Assembly (NCBI GenBank): GCA_903911145.1
Contig: CAIWCD010000048.1
Span: 83,984 to 147,983, forward strand
Length of the DNA stretch: 64,000 nucleotides
Source: an uncultured delta proteobacterium
Lineage (GTDB): Bacteria; Myxococcota; Myxococcia; Myxococcales; 40CM-4-68-19
Direction: 5' to 3'
Under the pieces are notes generated by a model. That model was not told where the DNA came from, did not search any database, and saw only the letters and a program-made list of their open reading frames with translations. Shown one piece after another: positions 44,545 to 54,051 of this stretch. The translations under genes and the position numbers were made by a program. Every line of letters begins with the position of its first letter. Positions within the stretch are counted from its first letter, which is position 1.

Positions 44545-45210
44545 CTATTCCTCGCGGGAGAGTCGCGTACGCCAATCGTCGCCGAGCGCAGGGAGTGCAG
44601 CGAGTTCGGCAGCAGCAGCAGGATGGCGCGCGCGAGCGAGGCGCACCTCCATCGCACGCGCGACGCTCCACGCAGGATGCGGGCGCGCGATGAGACGGAT
44701 CTCCTGCCCCGATTCAATCAGCCCTTCGCGCAGCACGCGCAGATACCAGCCATATCTCCCGGTCGCGACGACGCGCTGGAGCAGGTCATTCCGATTCCAA
44801 TACTTCGCGATATTGATGCACGGCTTACGCGGCTGCGAGATCTGCAATTGCGCGTCGCCAACGGCCCAGATATCTCCGAGGCAGACGGTTGATTCATCCG
44901 CGCCCTCGATGGTGAAGTTCTCCGCGAAGGCGCCGTGCGGCAATGTTGGTATCGCCAGTTCAGTCCGCCAGCGCGGATAATGCTCGCCGCTATAAGCGAG
45001 CACCGCCATATCCGGACCTCCATGATGTCGCTTATCGGCCTGCCCATCGCCCGCGAGGTTCTCGCGGCCCAGTACGATTGGCCCCAGCACGGGCCGCTTT
45101 CCATATCCCGTCCGCCACGGCTTATCGGTGCGAAAGAGCGGACCGGAAGCTGCCCCGGCGGGAACGGGAACCGCGCGAGGCTTGCCGACCTGGATTGATA
45201 AGAGACGCAT
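44545..45210 (-). CDS. MOSC-domain protein (YiiM-like)
   Basis: This 221-residue protein has the YiiM/MOSC pattern: LLSIQVGKPRAVP, KRPVLGPIVLGRENLAGDGQAD, KRHHGGPDMAVLAYS, HGAFAENFTIEG and LQISQPRKPCINIAKYW, in which the Cys is the conserved molybdenum-cofactor ligand. YiiM-like proteins reduce N-hydroxylated compounds such as 6-hydroxylaminopurine. It is the last gene of the minus-strand operon with the repeat lipoprotein, 3 bases after its stop. The start is ATG 45210. Family firm, substrate unknown. Confidence 0.9.
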   Translation of the reverse strand: MRLLSIQVGKPRAVPVPAGAASGPLFRTDKPWRTGYGKRPVLGPIVLGRENLAGDGQADKRHHGGPDMAVLAYSGEHYPRWRTELAIPTLPHGAFAENFTIEGADESTVCLGDIWAVGDAQLQISQPRKPCINIAKYWNRNDLLQRVVATGRYGWYLRVLREGLIESGQEIRLIARPHPAWSVARAMEVRLARARHPAAAAELAALPALGDDWRTRLSREE

Positions 45211-45213
45211 TGA

Positions 45214-48200
45214 TTACGGGAGCACCGTAAACACCGCGCCCTGCGCGACTCCCGATGCGCCCGGCGACTCGGCGAGTCGGTTTGGAACCGTCCAACTCTG
45301 TCCGGTCTGCTCGACCATTGTAATCGCGTAATGCCCCGGCGGGAGCGCAACCCCAGCAGGCTGCCGTGTCAATGGATCGATCGCGATGTTGGTGATCTGG
45401 ACATTGAGCGGCGCGGTCATCGGCAGCGGTCCGTGCGGCGGTTCAAGCGGCGCGTTTGAGCAGTCGGAGGACCCGGTGAGCGCCTGGCAATACTGGCAGG
45501 AATCGACGCGCACATATGCGAGATATCGTGCACCGGTATCGATCGGCGTTGCATAGAGTGCAGACGTGGCCCACGGCAGCGCACCACTGGGCTTGCACGC
45601 TGATGACGAAGTATCGCGATAGGGGAGTCCTTCCATATTCAATGCCAGCGTCGGGTGGAATGCGGCCGCCGTCGAGAGCGCGTAGGGCAGCCCATCGGGC
45701 GCAACCGGATTGAGCGCAACCGATGCGAATGCGCCGCCCGCGCTGCTGGAGACCGAGAGCGTTCCCGAAAGCGCGAAGGACGGACGCTCGAACGGGATCG
45801 ACGGCAGCGAAGCATCGAGCTCGATCGGCTGCGCCGTGACCACGCTGTTGGTGACGGCAATCGACGAAAACACACTGCCTCCGAGAAATGAAACCTGCGC
45901 GCCGAGCGGCGGCGTGCTCATGAAATCGAGCGACGGGCTCAACTCGTCGCGCACGTCATTCATCGCGAGAACGACATATCCACCGTTGCCGCTCGGAGGA
46001 AGATTATCGAGCAGATATGGCAATTGTCCACCTGCTGCAGCAGCAGCAATCGGGCGAGGAATCAATTGCACCGCGACCGGTCGCCCCAATCCAAGCGGAG
46101 GAGGACGCGCGGAACTGGCATAAGCGGCAACAAGGATATTCCCAAGCGTGCCCGCGCCCTGCCCCGACAGCTTAATCATCCCTTGAATTCCACCGCTCGT
46201 TGCGGCGGGCACCTGCGCGCCGACGTGAATCGCCACGCCCTGCGCAGCGAGCAACTGGCCTTCAGCGGTAAACGCAGCGCGAGGATCAAGCAGCGCGGGC
46301 TGGAGCTCGTTCGGAATGCGCCATACCTGCCCACTCTTCGATTCGAGGACGATGCCATATCGACCGGCAGGAATCGGCATCTGCACGAGCGCGCCATTGG
46401 CCTGCTGCTCAACCGCGATGGGCTGCAGGATCACGTCCAGATTGGTCGCAAGCACCGTGGCCGCGTCGGCGCAGCTGCCAAGTCCGATCAGGAACGGCGT
46501 CGGATCAATCGCCGCGGGGATGGCGATATTGGCCGGATCGATCGTTAATCCGCTCGCGTCGCCATCGGCGAGTTTCACGACGAGAATGCGCGGATAGAGA
46601 TCGGGCAGATTGTCGAAATCAGTGTCGACACCGCGCGTGGGATCGACCGCGCTGCACGATTGGAATGCGACGGGAAACTGCGTCTCACCGGACTCAGGCG
46701 CGATTGCTGCGGCCTGTGCGCCAAGAATGGCCTGTGCCGTCAGGGTAATTCGCTGCGGCGTCACTCCGTCGGGAAACAGCGTGCGGATATCGGAAGTAAT
46801 CGGCCTGGCGTTGTCGCTCAGCACGAAGGACGGACGCGCGGGAAGCGCAGTCGCCTGCGCAGCAGAGATCACCACCGACACGCCAGCCACTTGCGCTGCG
46901 GCGACCGCGACAGGGGCGAGGGCACCGTTATTATCGATATGCGCACCGGCAAACGAACCCGGACCAGGTGCGGCCGCGAGATAGAATGGATCGATCGCAT
47001 AGTCGCCACGGGCGTCGGCGAGCGCGGTAATCAAATAGGAGCCGGCGGGCAATCCACGCAACGAATAGGCGACCTGCTTGTTCGCCCCGCTGGCAGTGAA
47101 TTCGGCAGCAGTATGAACATCGACGGAAACCGGCCGCCCAGTGCCCAGCGGCGGTGGCGGATTGCTCGTCGAATAGGCGTAGATATAGGCCGACTTGAAT
47201 GTGCCCGGCCCAACGATGGTCAATGCCCCGTCGATTTCGCCAGGAGGAACCGCTTGCGCCGGAGGAACCACGGCAAACGAGCGACTCTGCGACGCACTAT
47301 TCACCAGCACGGCGGCGCGCGGATCGAGCGCGGCCGTCCCGGACGAATTGGGCACCTCCCAGAACTGGCCCGTCGCATTCATGAGTATCAACTTGTAATG
47401 ACCCGCTGGCATTGCTGAGAGCCGCACGGGCGAGGCCGGATCGGTCAGATCCACAGCCGCGGGACGCACGATGATCGAGAGATGCGTCGCAGGAAGGACG
47501 AGGGTCTTCGCGGCTGCAGGATCGAGAAGCGCGGGGAGGAACGGAGTTGGATCGACAGCCGCGGGAAGCGCAATCGGCGGGCTTGCGAGCGCCAGTCCTT
47601 GCGGGTCGGCAGGATCGATCTTGAGAAGAAATGCGCGCGGCCAGACATCGGGCAAACCATCGCCGTCGCTATCCACCGGATTGCCGCTCGCATCGCGCAC
47701 GAGGCCGACGGTGAAGAGCGTCGTCGCCTCCTGCTGGTTCAACGCCGGGAAGATATCGGGCTGCGCGGTCACGTTGATGCGAACAGTGCCGCGCGCGTCC
47801 TGCGCAATCTGCGCAGCGCCGTGGGATTCATCAAAGACGAATGCAGGAGGATCGAGCGCGACGCCGTTCCCTTGCCCGTCCTGGCCCGGCGCCGCGACCA
47901 ATTGAATCGTCTGATTAACCAACGGCGAGCGCGCGACGTTCAACACCGCAAGGGCGCCGTTCGAATCAAATATGCCGCCGACCAGATCGCCGCGGGTTGG
48001 GGACTGCAGAATATCAACGGCATTGAAATTTCCGTCGCCGTCATCGAGCGCTTCCACGACGTAGGCGCCGGGAGCAAGCCCCGTGAGCGTATATGCGTAA
48101 TTGCGATCCGCGCCGAGCGAGATGAACCGACCGGACACGGAGAGCACGCGCGCGGGCAACTGCGCTGCAAGAGGAGGCGCGAACTGCGGCCCGCCCTTGA

Positions 48201-49416
48201 ATGCCTGGATAATCAGGTTATGCGGCGTCCGACCAGGCGGATAATGAACGAGCCCGGAGATCGCGCCCGCCAGCGGAGTCACCGCGGTGAACTGAATCGA
48301 AGTCGCCTGCGAGGCGACATAGGAACCGCTAGTCGGGGATTGGGCACCGAGCGAATTTGGAAGCGTCCAGACCTGTCCTGTGCGTTCGGCAACGACGAGG
48401 GTATATCGCCCCGCGGGAATCGTCGGCTGCAGAAGTGCATCGCCCGTCGCATTGAATTTCACCGCGAACGGCTCGATAAGAACCGTGAGCTGGTCAAGGC
48501 CGATCGGAGTCGTCGGCTCCGAAAGCAGCAGCGGCCAGAAGGCCGTTGGCAATACCTTGCAGGGAACTATCGCCGCGGCCGCGCCGCTGACTGCCACGAT
48601 GGTTCCGTCCTCCTGCAGCGAGGTTGTCTGCAGCAGATTCACTTGAGGATAGACATCGAGCAGCCCGTCACCATCCGACTCCTGCGGCTGCCCATTGGCA
48701 TCGCCGTGCAGCTGAACCGTGAACTTCGCGGCATTGAATTGCGCGTGCGGAACGCCAGGATTGATCGACTGCAGGACGAGCTGCTGCGGGCGATCGATAT
48801 CCTGCGGGAAGGTGGTTGAACTGCTGCTCGAGAGCTGGAATGCAGGCGGATCAAACGGAACCTCGACGCCGAGCACAACCTGCTCATTGGAAACCGCGTT
48901 GCTGGCGACGATGAAGTTCGCGAGCTGCGCGTGCCCGTTGGCATCGATGGAGATCGTTCCGCCCGTTGGGGCGCCTGCGCGCGGCGATTGCGTGAAATCC
49001 GCCAGCGGCTCGAAGTCGCCGGTGACATCGAGGAATGCGCGGATTTGATAGTTACCCGGCGCGACGTCGGTAAACAGATACTGCGCACTGAATGGCCCCG
49101 TGGAGCCAGGTGCGGCCCCAGCGAAAAGCCGCGACGAGGCGACGCGCGCGAGTTCAACCGGACTCGTCGCCGTGCCGTCGGGAGGCGGAAGGTGATTGGC
49201 CGCAAAGAGGAGCAGCACGACATCGCCGCGTCGCGAGCCTTGATAAACGACGGAGCCTTGAACGATGCCATTCGGCGCAGGCAGTGAACAGTCGCCGCCA
49301 TCGCTCGGGCAGTTGTATTTATCAAGCGCCGTCGAAACCGGAGGAGCACTGCACCCAACCAGCGCGAGCAGGAGTGCCGCAATGGGCGCGACGGGATTGC
49401 GATGCGGGGCGTTCAT
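45214..49416 (-). CDS. Giant lipoprotein with four ~340-residue repeat units
   Basis: This 1400-residue protein has a signal peptide and lipobox LVGC (Cys22). Four repeat units follow. Each has a carboxypeptidase-regulatory-like beta sandwich (about 50-175, 387-500, 727-850, 1075-1200). In the first three units this is followed by an Asp-rich calcium-type turn (SDGDGLLD at 247, DSDGDGLPD at 582, DTDFDNLPD at 931). Every unit ends with a P-A/P-G-R/H-Y ... G-Q-x-W-x-x-P-N motif (333-354, 669-690, 1015-1036, 1359-1379). It overlaps the TonB-receptor stop by one base (TAATG). A surface-displayed partner of the receptor, perhaps in glycan or peptide capture, is inferred. Confidence 0.75.
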   Translation of the reverse strand: MNAPHRNPVAPIAALLLALVGCSAPPVSTALDKYNCPSDGGDCSLPAPNGIVQGSVVYQGSRRGDVVLLLFAANHLPPPDGTATSPVELARVASSRLFAGAAPGSTGPFSAQYLFTDVAPGNYQIRAFLDVTGDFEPLADFTQSPRAGAPTGGTISIDANGHAQLANFIVASNAVSNEQVVLGVEVPFDPPAFQLSSSSSTTFPQDIDRPQQLVLQSINPGVPHAQFNAAKFTVQLHGDANGQPQESDGDGLLDVYPQVNLLQTTSLQEDGTIVAVSGAAAAIVPCKVLPTAFWPLLLSEPTTPIGLDQLTVLIEPFAVKFNATGDALLQPTIPAGRYTLVVAERTGQVWTLPNSLGAQSPTSGSYVASQATSIQFTAVTPLAGAISGLVHYPPGRTPHNLIIQAFKGGPQFAPPLAAQLPARVLSVSGRFISLGADRNYAYTLTGLAPGAYVVEALDDGDGNFNAVDILQSPTRGDLVGGIFDSNGALAVLNVARSPLVNQTIQLVAAPGQDGQGNGVALDPPAFVFDESHGAAQIAQDARGTVRINVTAQPDIFPALNQQEATTLFTVGLVRDASGNPVDSDGDGLPDVWPRAFLLKIDPADPQGLALASPPIALPAAVDPTPFLPALLDPAAAKTLVLPATHLSIIVRPAAVDLTDPASPVRLSAMPAGHYKLILMNATGQFWEVPNSSGTAALDPRAAVLVNSASQSRSFAVVPPAQAVPPGEIDGALTIVGPGTFKSAYIYAYSTSNPPPPLGTGRPVSVDVHTAAEFTASGANKQVAYSLRGLPAGSYLITALADARGDYAIDPFYLAAAPGPGSFAGAHIDNNGALAPVAVAAAQVAGVSVVISAAQATALPARPSFVLSDNARPITSDIRTLFPDGVTPQRITLTAQAILGAQAAAIAPESGETQFPVAFQSCSAVDPTRGVDTDFDNLPDLYPRILVVKLADGDASGLTIDPANIAIPAAIDPTPFLIGLGSCADAATVLATNLDVILQPIAVEQQANGALVQMPIPAGRYGIVLESKSGQVWRIPNELQPALLDPRAAFTAEGQLLAAQGVAIHVGAQVPAATSGGIQGMIKLSGQGAGTLGNILVAAYASSARPPPLGLGRPVAVQLIPRPIAAAAAGGQLPYLLDNLPPSGNGGYVVLAMNDVRDELSPSLDFMSTPPLGAQVSFLGGSVFSSIAVTNSVVTAQPIELDASLPSIPFERPSFALSGTLSVSSSAGGAFASVALNPVAPDGLPYALSTAAAFHPTLALNMEGLPYRDTSSSACKPSGALPWATSALYATPIDTGARYLAYVRVDSCQYCQALTGSSDCSNAPLEPPHGPLPMTAPLNVQITNIAIDPLTRQPAGVALPPGHYAITMVEQTGQSWTVPNRLAESPGASGVAQGAVFTVLP

Positions 49417-52103
49417 TAGAAGCTCCCGTTGATGAGCGCAGTGACCCGCCGCCCGATCTGGTTGCCGAAGGGATGCTCGCGATGGCCGTCATCGAGCACG
49501 TTGAAGACCGAGAGTCCGACATCGAGGCGATCTCGGATGACGTGATATCCGACGTGCGCATTGATGAGCACGTAAGCATCGAGCGGATAGCTGTTGTAGA
49601 CGGCGCCCTGTGAGGCATTCGGATCGAAGGCCGATTCAACCCAGGTCACCGAGGAGACGTAGTGGATATCTGCAGAGAGGTCGAATCCCTGCCGCAGACG
49701 CCAGAGTGCACTGGCATTGAACTTATGCTCGGCAGTATTCCCGAGTACCGACGCGGCCTCGCCCCGGCCGCTGGCGTTGAAGGTGCAGCCGTCCGCGCAG
49801 TCGGCGAGGCGCTCAAATGAATAGTTCGCCGAAACATCAAGGCTGTCGATTGGCGACCATTTGCCGCCAAGCTCGAGCCCCACGCCGAGGAAAGGGTCCG
49901 GCTGGTTCTGATATCCCGTATACCCAAGGATATATTGACCCGTGACGGGATCCTGGCTGTTCGAGAGCGTCGGAGGCACCAGCACGTTGTCGTCAATCAG
50001 GTTCGTCACGCGCTCGATATAGGCGACGACCTCAGGCTGGAAGCGCTCCCCGATATGGCCGCGATATCCCAATTCGCCTTGAAGGATCTGTTCGGGCTTG
50101 AGTGTCTTTGAACCCTGAAAATAGACGCCGAGCGCGGGCTGGTTCGGAACCGGAGAGAGGACATTGACGTAGCTCTCGAGGAACGTCGGCGTACGGAAGG
50201 CCGTGCCGATGGTGAATCGCAGCACCTGATCGGGCGCGAACTCCCAGAGCACGCTGCCGCGCGGCGATTGAATCAGCCCGCCCGGCGTGACGTTGGAGGC
50301 CGCGAGCAGCGGATCGCGGTCGATGCGATAGCTCAGCACCACACTCCATTGTTTGTTCGCCTGCCACTCCTCCTGCAAAAAGAGGTTGAAGTGGTTCTCG
50401 TTATATCGATGCGAACCATCCGCCTGCGCGCCGAGATAGCCCCAGTCGACGCTCTTGAAGCGATAGCCGATGCCATAGTTGAAATGGTGCTGGCCATAGA
50501 ACTTGAAGGCGACGCCGCTCTGCGCGGAGAAGTCGAGCTGATCGGAGCGAATGGTATCCGTGAGCGATATCAAGCCCGCGGGGAAATACTCCGGCCCGGA
50601 GAGCATCCGCAGCGCGTTCCAATAGAGCCGCACCTTGGTCTCCCCGGAGACGAGCTCGAGGCGCGCAAATCCAGAGTTGCCGATATTTTCATAGGTGCGC
50701 AGCGCGGCGACCGGGAAGATCTCCAGCGCGAAGTTATCGAAGCCACCGGAGGCGCTCAATTGCGCCTTGCCGAAGTCATAGGTCGCGATGCCGTCAACGT
50801 GCTCGACTTCCTTGCTGCGATTGACCTGCGGAAATTGCGGGACGACAGCGACCTGGCCATCGGCCTCGTCGCGCGACCACTTATCGGCGCGGTCATATTC
50901 GACCGTGGTTCGATAGCTGAACTTTCCGCTCTTGCCGGCCGTCGATGCGCCTGCGAGTGCGGTGTTGTGTTCGCCCGCCTGCATCCAAGCGCGTACGCCA
51001 GGGAGGTCTTTGGCGCTCTTGGTAATGATATTCACGACGCCCGCGAAGGCATTGGCCCCATAGAGCGCCGATCCTGGACCGCGGATCACTTCGATGCGCT
51101 CGATATCCGGCATCGCAACGTCGATGATCGGCCAGAGGGTATCGCCGAGAAAGTCCTGGTAGACGGAGCGGCCATCCACGAGCACGAGCACCTTGTTCGC
51201 GAGGCGCCGATTAAATCCGCGAATCGAGATATTCACGTCGCTCGGGTTCATCTCGGCGACATCGATGCCGGGAACACGGCGGAGAAGTTCCGTAATCGAG
51301 GTTGCGCCCGACGCGCGGATCTCCTCCTCGCTGATCACCGTTAATGACGCGGGCGCCTTGCTCTGCGAACTCGCGCGCGCGCCGGCGGTCACCACCTGCT
51401 CCTCAAAGAGGTCGTCGCTGCCGCGCTCATTACCCAGGCCCGCCGCGATCTCCTTGGCGCTCGCCCTCGTCTGCGCGGTGATCTCCGCGGGGGCGAACAT
51501 ATCCTCGTCGCCGCTGGCAACCTCCGCTTTGCTCTGGCTCTCGGTCGCAGCCGCGCCCTGCCCGCTCTTGCCGCCATTGAGCAACGTCCGCAGCTGCGCG
51601 AGCAGCTTCTCCATCTCTACCTGCTGCGCGGTCCCTGCCGGCTGCTGCGTCTGCGCCTGCTCGCGCCGCTCGTCCTTCTTCTCCGCTGGCGCCACAGAGA
51701 TCGCAGCAGTCAGGCGCTGCATCACCTGCTCGACGGAGCCCTTATCGTCGGGATCGGTCGCGATATAGAGCCGGAAGTACCGGAGCGCTTCGGGGATATC
51801 CCCAAGGTCAACATAGGCGCGCGCAATATTGTAGAGCACGTCCGGATGCGGCTTGATCGCGTAGGCCTGCTTGAGCTCGTCAATGCCGCGCTGGAGCTGG
51901 TTGGCCGCAATCAGCGCCATACCATCGTGATAGTGACGCTTGGCCTCGGAGCGCGAATCGGCGCGCGCGGCTCGCGGGAAACCAACGAACGCGCAGAGCA
52001 GAGCCGCGGCGAGCAGCTTCGCGAGATTGCGCTGCAGGCGAAGATGGGAATATCGGGTTAATGCCAACGCACCCGCGAGGAGCGCGCGTTCAGGTTTCGT
52101 CAT
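49416..52103 (-). CDS. TonB-dependent receptor with N-terminal TPR domain
   Basis: This 895-residue outer-membrane receptor has a signal peptide (to about residue 48), then TPR-like helices (50-130: HYHDGMALIAANQLQRGIDELKQAY, ALRYFRLYIATDPDD). A Gln/Glu-rich linker and a TonB-box-like EEQVVTAGA (about 234) follow, then a plug (245-365: TSITELLRRVPGIDV, INISIRGFNRRLANKVLVLVDG, IERIEVIRGPGSALYGANA). The rest is a 22-strand-type barrel ending in INGSF. The stop shares a base with the start of the giant lipoprotein. TPR units before the plug are unusual; they probably bind a partner protein in the periplasm. The ligand is unknown. Confidence 0.88.
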   Translation of the reverse strand: MTKPERALLAGALALTRYSHLRLQRNLAKLLAAALLCAFVGFPRAARADSRSEAKRHYHDGMALIAANQLQRGIDELKQAYAIKPHPDVLYNIARAYVDLGDIPEALRYFRLYIATDPDDKGSVEQVMQRLTAAISVAPAEKKDERREQAQTQQPAGTAQQVEMEKLLAQLRTLLNGGKSGQGAAATESQSKAEVASGDEDMFAPAEITAQTRASAKEIAAGLGNERGSDDLFEEQVVTAGARASSQSKAPASLTVISEEEIRASGATSITELLRRVPGIDVAEMNPSDVNISIRGFNRRLANKVLVLVDGRSVYQDFLGDTLWPIIDVAMPDIERIEVIRGPGSALYGANAFAGVVNIITKSAKDLPGVRAWMQAGEHNTALAGASTAGKSGKFSYRTTVEYDRADKWSRDEADGQVAVVPQFPQVNRSKEVEHVDGIATYDFGKAQLSASGGFDNFALEIFPVAALRTYENIGNSGFARLELVSGETKVRLYWNALRMLSGPEYFPAGLISLTDTIRSDQLDFSAQSGVAFKFYGQHHFNYGIGYRFKSVDWGYLGAQADGSHRYNENHFNLFLQEEWQANKQWSVVLSYRIDRDPLLAASNVTPGGLIQSPRGSVLWEFAPDQVLRFTIGTAFRTPTFLESYVNVLSPVPNQPALGVYFQGSKTLKPEQILQGELGYRGHIGERFQPEVVAYIERVTNLIDDNVLVPPTLSNSQDPVTGQYILGYTGYQNQPDPFLGVGLELGGKWSPIDSLDVSANYSFERLADCADGCTFNASGRGEAASVLGNTAEHKFNASALWRLRQGFDLSADIHYVSSVTWVESAFDPNASQGAVYNSYPLDAYVLINAHVGYHVIRDRLDVGLSVFNVLDDGHREHPFGNQIGRRVTALINGSF

Positions 52104-52139
52104 GTGCCGCTCATTCGTTTGGTTCTGGGACCCTGGTTC

Positions 52140-53846
52140 TTAATAAGGGTCGTCTTTGTATCCGACGCTCCGCCTCGGCCCCAGCAGGGGATCTGGCCGC
52201 GTGTTGAGCTTCGGGTCTCGCTTCAGCGTGCCAACGAGCTCGAGATGATCGCCCGTCACGCTGCGCTCCTTGAGCACAGTCGGCTTGTATCCGTCGGCGC
52301 GCAGAGTGAGCTGGAGCGGCTTGTTGCTCGGCACCCGCATCTCGAATGGGGTCGCGCCGAGAATGCGACCATCGACGTCGCGCACCTCCGCGCCGGAAGG
52401 CGTGCTCACCACGCGCAGCAGCGTCGTGCCCGCGAGCGCAGTGGGAACCGCACTCGGCTCATTCGGCGCAGGCGTCGCGAGCGTGGTCGGCGGCGGAGCA
52501 ACGGGTGAAGGAGACGGCGCTTGCCGAGCGGTTGTCGGCTCGGCAGCGGGACTGGTTGGCTGCAGCGTCACTGGAGCGACTGGCGCAACCGGCTGCTCAT
52601 GGGAACTGCGCGTCGCGAGCAGCACCACCACCGCGACGAGGGCCAGCGCGGCGATCCCCACAGCAATCGGCAGCGGCGCGCGCGACCCCTTCGCGGATTC
52701 CTGCTTCGCAACCGTCTGCGGAATCGGCGCGGGGCCGCTGATATCAAGCGGCACCGGAGGAGGCACCACCGGATGCTTGCCAGTGCGCACTGTGGAACTG
52801 GTCGCACCCGCGCTGACCATCGACATTGGCCGAGAGGGTGTCAGCAGTGAGGTCGGCGTGTTCGACGACGGGGCAAGCGGCGCGCCGCCGACATATGTGC
52901 TCTGCGGCGGCATCGAGAGGCCAATAGGCCCGCCATTGATCTGCGCGCGCACCTGCTTGAGCGCAATCAACAGCTCATCCATTGATTGATACCGATCGAG
53001 CCGATCCTTCTCGAGGCATTTGAAGATCACCTGCTCGAGCGCGGGCGATATCTCGAGGTCGGGCCGCAATTCACTGGGCGGCACAGGCGGGTCATGCAGG
53101 TGCTTGAGAATGATATCGACCGGATTCTGCGCCGTGAACGGCACGCGGCCGGTGAGCATTTGATAGACGAGGATACCCAACGAATAGATATCGCAGCGCT
53201 GATCGGGACTCTGATTCCTCGCCTGCTCGGGCGCGATGTAATGCGGGGACCCCATGAAGGTGCCCGCATTGGTGATCTCGCCTTCCGGATTATCGCCGGT
53301 GAAGAACTTCACAAGACCGAAGTCGAGCACCTTGACGAAGTCGTGATCGTCCTGCTGCCGCATCAACATCACGTTGGCAGGCTTGAGATCGCGGTGGACG
53401 ATGCCGAGCGCATGGGCCTCGCGCAATGAGCGGCAGATCTGCTGCGCGATATGAATCACGCGGTCTTGCGCGAATGGCCCCTCGGCCTGCATCACCGCCG
53501 AGAGCGTGCGGCCCGCGAGATACTCCATCGCGATGAAGAAGATGCCGTCGTCGGTGCGCCCGTAATCGAAGAGGGTAATCGTATTGGGATGGGTCAGCTT
53601 GGCAGTGACCGACGCCTCGAGGAAGAAACGCTTGTGGAAATTCGGGTCGCGATCGTGCCCGGCGCCGAGGACTTTCAGGCCGACCACGCGGTCGAGCGGC
53701 GCCTGCAGTGCGCGATAGACGCGCCCCATACCGCCCTGCCCGATCTGCTCGAGGATGCGATAGCGATCATTGATGACGCGGCCGATGAGCGGGTCGACCT
53801 CCCCGCCCAGGCTTTCAAGCGTTGGCGCCACCGGCATCGCGCACAT
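52140..53846 (-). CDS. Ser/Thr protein kinase with PEGA domain
   Basis: This 568-residue protein has an intact eukaryote-type kinase domain: the Gly-rich loop GQGGMGRVY (36-44), Lys58 in VGLKVL, HRDLKPANVM (151-160), DFGLVK (175-180), APEQ (205-208) and R-rich subdomain XI (RLDRYQSMDELL). A Pro/Ala/Ser-rich linker and one transmembrane helix (about 394-412) lead to a second Pro-rich stretch and a PEGA domain (about 475-545: LLRVVSTPSGAEVRDVDGRILGATPFEM). It is the first gene of the operon with the TonB receptor and giant lipoprotein (36 bases before the receptor), which suggests signalling linked to the envelope. ATG 53846 or 53837 may be used. Confidence 0.93.
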   Translation of the reverse strand: MCAMPVAPTLESLGGEVDPLIGRVINDRYRILEQIGQGGMGRVYRALQAPLDRVVGLKVLGAGHDRDPNFHKRFFLEASVTAKLTHPNTITLFDYGRTDDGIFFIAMEYLAGRTLSAVMQAEGPFAQDRVIHIAQQICRSLREAHALGIVHRDLKPANVMLMRQQDDHDFVKVLDFGLVKFFTGDNPEGEITNAGTFMGSPHYIAPEQARNQSPDQRCDIYSLGILVYQMLTGRVPFTAQNPVDIILKHLHDPPVPPSELRPDLEISPALEQVIFKCLEKDRLDRYQSMDELLIALKQVRAQINGGPIGLSMPPQSTYVGGAPLAPSSNTPTSLLTPSRPMSMVSAGATSSTVRTGKHPVVPPPVPLDISGPAPIPQTVAKQESAKGSRAPLPIAVGIAALALVAVVVLLATRSSHEQPVAPVAPVTLQPTSPAAEPTTARQAPSPSPVAPPPTTLATPAPNEPSAVPTALAGTTLLRVVSTPSGAEVRDVDGRILGATPFEMRVPSNKPLQLTLRADGYKPTVLKERSVTGDHLELVGTLKRDPKLNTRPDPLLGPRRSVGYKDDPY

Positions 53847-54051
53847 CGAAGTGTTGGCTCCGCGTGAGGTTGAACAGAGGCCGAGGATGCGGCCCCTTCA
53901 ACAAACGCTCGACGTTACTTGGCGGTCTAATCGCACGCAAGCGACAAGGAGGGGAAAGGTGCGCACGGAATCCACGGCGAATTCGCGCTCGTGATAGGTC
54001 ACGCGGCGCACGCGTCCGCGAGCAGGCCGGGCCGCGCAGAGGAGCCATTCG

